In this document: piece by piece, positions 13,590-16,178 of the stretch | Layout of the letters: the number at the start of each line of letters is the position of its first letter | Position numbering within the stretch: position 1 is the stretch's first letter | Assembly: GCA_900557255.1 (NCBI GenBank) | Contig: USSA01000057.1 | Span: 1 to 16,178, forward strand | Direction: 5' to 3' | Length of the DNA stretch: 16,178 bases | Source: an uncultured Prevotella sp. | Lineage (GTDB): Bacteria; Bacteroidota; Bacteroidia; Bacteroidales; Bacteroidaceae | The notes under the pieces: model-generated | The model's input: the letters and a program-made list of their open reading frames with translations, nothing else | Database searches by the model: none | Told to the model about the DNA's origin: nothing | Program-made: the position numbers and the translations under genes

Positions 13590-16058
13590 ATGAACGTTTC
13601 ATACAAATGGCTTAAAGAATACGTCGATTTCGATTTGACACCACAGGAGACTGCGGACGCGTTGACCTCTTGCGGACTCGAAGTTGACGCTTTGGAAGAA
13701 GTTCAGTCTGTCAAGGGCGGACTGAAAGGTCTCTATGTTGGTAAAGTGTTGACATGCGAGGAGCATCCTAATAGTGATCACCTCCATGTTACAACCGTTG
13801 ACTTGGGCAAGGGTGAACCTCAGCAGATAGTCTGTGGTGCTCCTAACGTTGCTGCAGGTCAGAAGGTTATCGTGGCTGATTTGGGCTGCGTGCTTTACGA
13901 TGGCGACCAGAGTTTTACCATCAAGAAGAGCAAACTCCGCGGTGTAGAGAGCTTGGGTATGATCTGTGCTGAGGATGAGATTGGGGTAGGTACCTCTCAC
14001 GACGGCATCATCGTACTCCCAGAAGATGCTCCGGTAGGTCAGCCTGCTGCTGAGTATTATCACCTGGAGAGTGACTGGCTCATCGAGATAGATATCACAG
14101 CCAACCGTGCTGATGCGCTCGGTCACTGGGGTGTAGCCCGCGACCTGTATGCCTGGTTGAAGCAGAATGGCTACAAGACAAGCTTGCATCGCCCATCTTG
14201 CGATGAGTTTGTAGTAGACAACGAGGATCTTCCTATCGATGTTGAAATCCAGAATACTGAGGCTTGCAAGCGTTATGCCTGTGTAAGCATCACCGGTTGT
14301 GAGGTGAAGGAAAGTCCTAAGTGGTTGCAGGATAAGCTGAACATCATCGGCTTGCGCCCTATCAACAATATCGTGGATATCACCAACTACATCATGATGG
14401 CATACGGCCAGCCATTGCACTGCTTCGATGCAGACATGGTTACCGGTCATAAGATTGTAGTTCGTACCCAGCCGGAGGGCACCAAGTTTGTTACTCTCGA
14501 TGGCGAGGAGCATACCTTGGGTGAGCACGACCTGAGCATCTGCAATGCTGAGGAGCCTATGTGTATCGCCGGTATCTTCGGCGGTAAGGGTTCTGGTACT
14601 TACGAGACAACCAAGGATGTAGTCTTGGAGAGTGCTTACTTCCATCCTACATGGATCCGCAAGAGTGCTCGCCGTCATGGTTTGAGCACAGATGCCAGCT
14701 ACCGTTTTGAGCGTGGTGTAGATCCAAACGGACAGATTTATGCTTTGAAGCAGGCTGCCATCCTCTGCAAGCAGTTAGCTGGCGGTAAGATTTCCATGCA
14801 GATCAAGGATGTATATCCAGAGCCAATGCAGGATTTCCCAGTTCGCCTGAACTATGAGTATGCGCATCGCCTCATCGGTAAGGAGATTGGTGCTGAAACC
14901 ATCAAGAACATCGCCACATCTCTCGAGATGAAGATTGTGAAGGAGGATGCTGAGGGCATCGACCTCCTGGTTCCTGCTTATCGTGTAGACGTTCAGCGTC
15001 CTTGCGACGTAGTAGAGGATATTCTCCGTATCTACGGATATAATAATGTGGAGATTCCAACCCAGTTGAAGAGCTCCCTGACTGTTCAGGGCGATGAGGA
15101 CAAGGCTTATCACAGCCAGAACCTCGTGGCAGAGCAGCTGGTAGGCGAGGGCTTCATGGAGATTCTCAACAACTCTCTGAGCAAGGCTAGCTACTATACC
15201 GACTTCGACCTCAACAAGTATCCTAACGAGACAACCGTGAAGGTGATGAACCCATTGAGTGCTGATCTCGGTGTGATGCGCCAGACGATGCTGTTCGGTG
15301 GTTTGGAGAGCGTGGTTCGCAACATCAACCATAAGAGCCAGAACCTGAAGTTCTTCGAGGTGGGTAACACCTATATATATAATAAGGAGAAGTGGAGCGA
15401 GGAGAGTCCTATCAAGGCTTACTCTCAGGAGGCTCACATGTCTCTCTTCATCACCGGTAAGCGCGTAGAGGGCAGTTGGGCTCATGCTGATGAGCAGAGC
15501 AGCATCTACGAGCTGAAGGCTGTGGTAGAGAATATTCTCCGCCGTGTGGGTATGCCACAGAACAACGTGGTTATCAAGCACAGCGACAATAACATCTTCT
15601 CTAAGGGCGTAAGCTACGAAACCCGTGCCGGAAAGGTATTGGTAGAACTGGGTATCCTGAGCCTGAAGTTGAAGAAAGCATTCGATATTGAGCAGGATGT
15701 ATTCTATGCTGATATCCACTGGGATAACCTGATGAAGGCAGTGAAGAAGGTGAACCTTACTTACACCGACATCAGCAAGTATCCGTCAGTGAGCCGCGAC
15801 CTTGCATTGCTCGTAGACAAGAATGTAGAGTTCGCTCAGATTGAGCAGATTGCCCACCAGACAGAGAAGAAACTTCTGAAGAGCGTTGTTCTCTTTGATG
15901 TTTACGAGGGTGAGCATTTGCCAGAGGGCAAGAAGAGTTATGCCGTTAACTTCATCCTGCAGGATGAGGAGAAGACTCTGAATGACAAGCAGATAGATGC
16001 TATCATGAAGAAGCTCATAGCCAACCTTACAAGCAAGCTCAATGCAGAATTGAGATAA
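13590..16058 (+). CDS. pheT: Phenylalanyl-tRNA synthetase beta subunit
   Basis: PheT pairs with PheS (not in this window) to charge tRNA-Phe. At 822 residues it is full length. The domains follow the bacterial order: N-terminal fold MNVSYKWLKEYVDFDL; EMAP/OB tRNA-binding domain (about 40-150, with EEHPNSDHLHVTTVDLG and QIVCGAPNV); and the B3/B4 editing region (about 215-385, with RPINNIVDITNYIMMAYGQP, then LHCFDADM). After these come B5 (about 410-480, with RPCDVVEDILRIYGYNN), the synthetase-like core, and a C-terminal anticodon-binding FDX-ACB domain (about 730-820, with YPSVSRDLALLV and DVYEGEHLPEGKKSYAV). It has its own promoter; yebC follows after 71 bases. pheS is elsewhere, so the two subunits are not in one operon here. 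Confidence 0.98.
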   Translation: MNVSYKWLKEYVDFDLTPQETADALTSCGLEVDALEEVQSVKGGLKGLYVGKVLTCEEHPNSDHLHVTTVDLGKGEPQQIVCGAPNVAAGQKVIVADLGCVLYDGDQSFTIKKSKLRGVESLGMICAEDEIGVGTSHDGIIVLPEDAPVGQPAAEYYHLESDWLIEIDITANRADALGHWGVARDLYAWLKQNGYKTSLHRPSCDEFVVDNEDLPIDVEIQNTEACKRYACVSITGCEVKESPKWLQDKLNIIGLRPINNIVDITNYIMMAYGQPLHCFDADMVTGHKIVVRTQPEGTKFVTLDGEEHTLGEHDLSICNAEEPMCIAGIFGGKGSGTYETTKDVVLESAYFHPTWIRKSARRHGLSTDASYRFERGVDPNGQIYALKQAAILCKQLAGGKISMQIKDVYPEPMQDFPVRLNYEYAHRLIGKEIGAETIKNIATSLEMKIVKEDAEGIDLLVPAYRVDVQRPCDVVEDILRIYGYNNVEIPTQLKSSLTVQGDEDKAYHSQNLVAEQLVGEGFMEILNNSLSKASYYTDFDLNKYPNETTVKVMNPLSADLGVMRQTMLFGGLESVVRNINHKSQNLKFFEVGNTYIYNKEKWSEESPIKAYSQEAHMSLFITGKRVEGSWAHADEQSSIYELKAVVENILRRVGMPQNNVVIKHSDNNIFSKGVSYETRAGKVLVELGILSLKLKKAFDIEQDVFYADIHWDNLMKAVKKVNLTYTDISKYPSVSRDLALLVDKNVEFAQIEQIAHQTEKKLLKSVVLFDVYEGEHLPEGKKSYAVNFILQDEEKTLNDKQIDAIMKKLIANLTSKLNAELR

Positions 16059-16091
16059 TGCAGAAGGTGCTCAGTGCAGAATTAAGATAAT
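16043..16091. repeat. Short direct repeat over the pheT stop codon
   Basis: TGCAGAATTGAGATAAT (16043-16059) recurs as TGCAGAATTAAGATAAT at 16075-16091, 32 bases later, with one difference. The first copy encodes the last pheT codons and stop; the second is a noncoding duplicate. Confidence 0.7.
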
Positions 16092-16129
16092 ATTATAAAC
16101 AAACGATAAACATTTAAAATTAAATTCCA

Positions 16130-16178
16130 ATGGGAAGAGCATTTGAATATCGTAAAGCTACAAAGCTGAAAAGATGGG
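16130..16178 (+). CDS. yebC: YebC/PmpR family protein, first 16 codons (cut by window edge)
   Basis: The frame from the ATG at 16130 reads MGRAFEYRKATKLKRW and runs off the right edge. This is the characteristic start of Bacteroidota YebC proteins, which are DNA-binding regulators and/or translation factors that help ribosomes at proline stretches. The leader is AT-rich (AAACATTTAAAATTAAATTCC). It lies 71 bases after pheT with no obvious terminator between, so co-transcription is possible. Confidence 0.8.
   Translation, partial: MGRAFEYRKATKLKRW

Noticed and set aside
13599..14678. 359-codon minus-strand frame inside pheT (and 14775-15719)
   Set aside because: Both lie antisense within a full-length pheT with complete domain order and have no independent signals.
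1..16178. tRNA or rRNA genes
   Set aside because: No cloverleaf-like segment with a TTCGA(A/T)TCC-type arm or CCA end, and no rRNA core sequence was recognised by reading.

Overview
The window looks like a chromosomal segment of a gut or oral Bacteroidota of the Prevotella/Segatella type. Supporting this are several Bacteroidota-style promoters (TTTG, about 20 bases, then TAnnTTTG), A-rich leaders instead of strong Shine-Dalgarno sites, a BT4734/VirE-type protein, a DUF5020 outer-membrane protein, Rpn-type (PD-(D/E)XK) genes, and the pairs pyrB-pyrI and pheT-yebC. The genus is inferred from protein style only.

Left half (1-5950), accessory DNA, all genes on the minus strand. (i) A two-gene operon holds an unrecognised 157-residue protein and the N-terminal part of a BT4734/VirE-type, primase-like protein that runs off the left edge. 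Upstream are a 24-bp dyad and a cluster of GGTGAAGGG repeats beside AT-rich DNA. (ii) A toxin-antitoxin island follows: an intact zeta-like P-loop kinase with a small partner (4315-5114), an intact PIN-domain pair (3254-3949), and a broken second kinase module. The broken module is split by a 1126-bp element (1911-3036). This element carries a full-length Rpn-type gene, has 12-bp perfect inverted ends and is flanked by a 7/8-matching 8-bp repeat; removing it restores the partner reading frame exactly. (iii) An rpn remnant with a 129-bp palindromic element at its 3' end separates a duplicated promoter region from the intact kinase module. The duplicated promoter regions (167 bp each) lead into 22-bp tandem repeats.

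Right half (5950-16178), mostly core genes. It holds a lipoprotein built of 20-residue EGVG repeats (+), a DUF5020 outer-membrane protein (-), glyA (-), the aspartate transcarbamoylase pair pyrB-pyrI (-), a bifunctional class A penicillin-binding protein (+), pheT (+) and the start of yebC (+). Between pyrB and pyrI lie two heptamer arrays facing each other as a large inverted repeat. pyrB and the PBP gene diverge from a nearly mirror-symmetric 59-bp double promoter. The pyrI terminator hairpin is fused to the glyA promoter.

The most notable observation is the Rpn-type gene packaged like an insertion sequence inside a toxin-antitoxin module whose pre-insertion reading frame can be reconstructed base by base.
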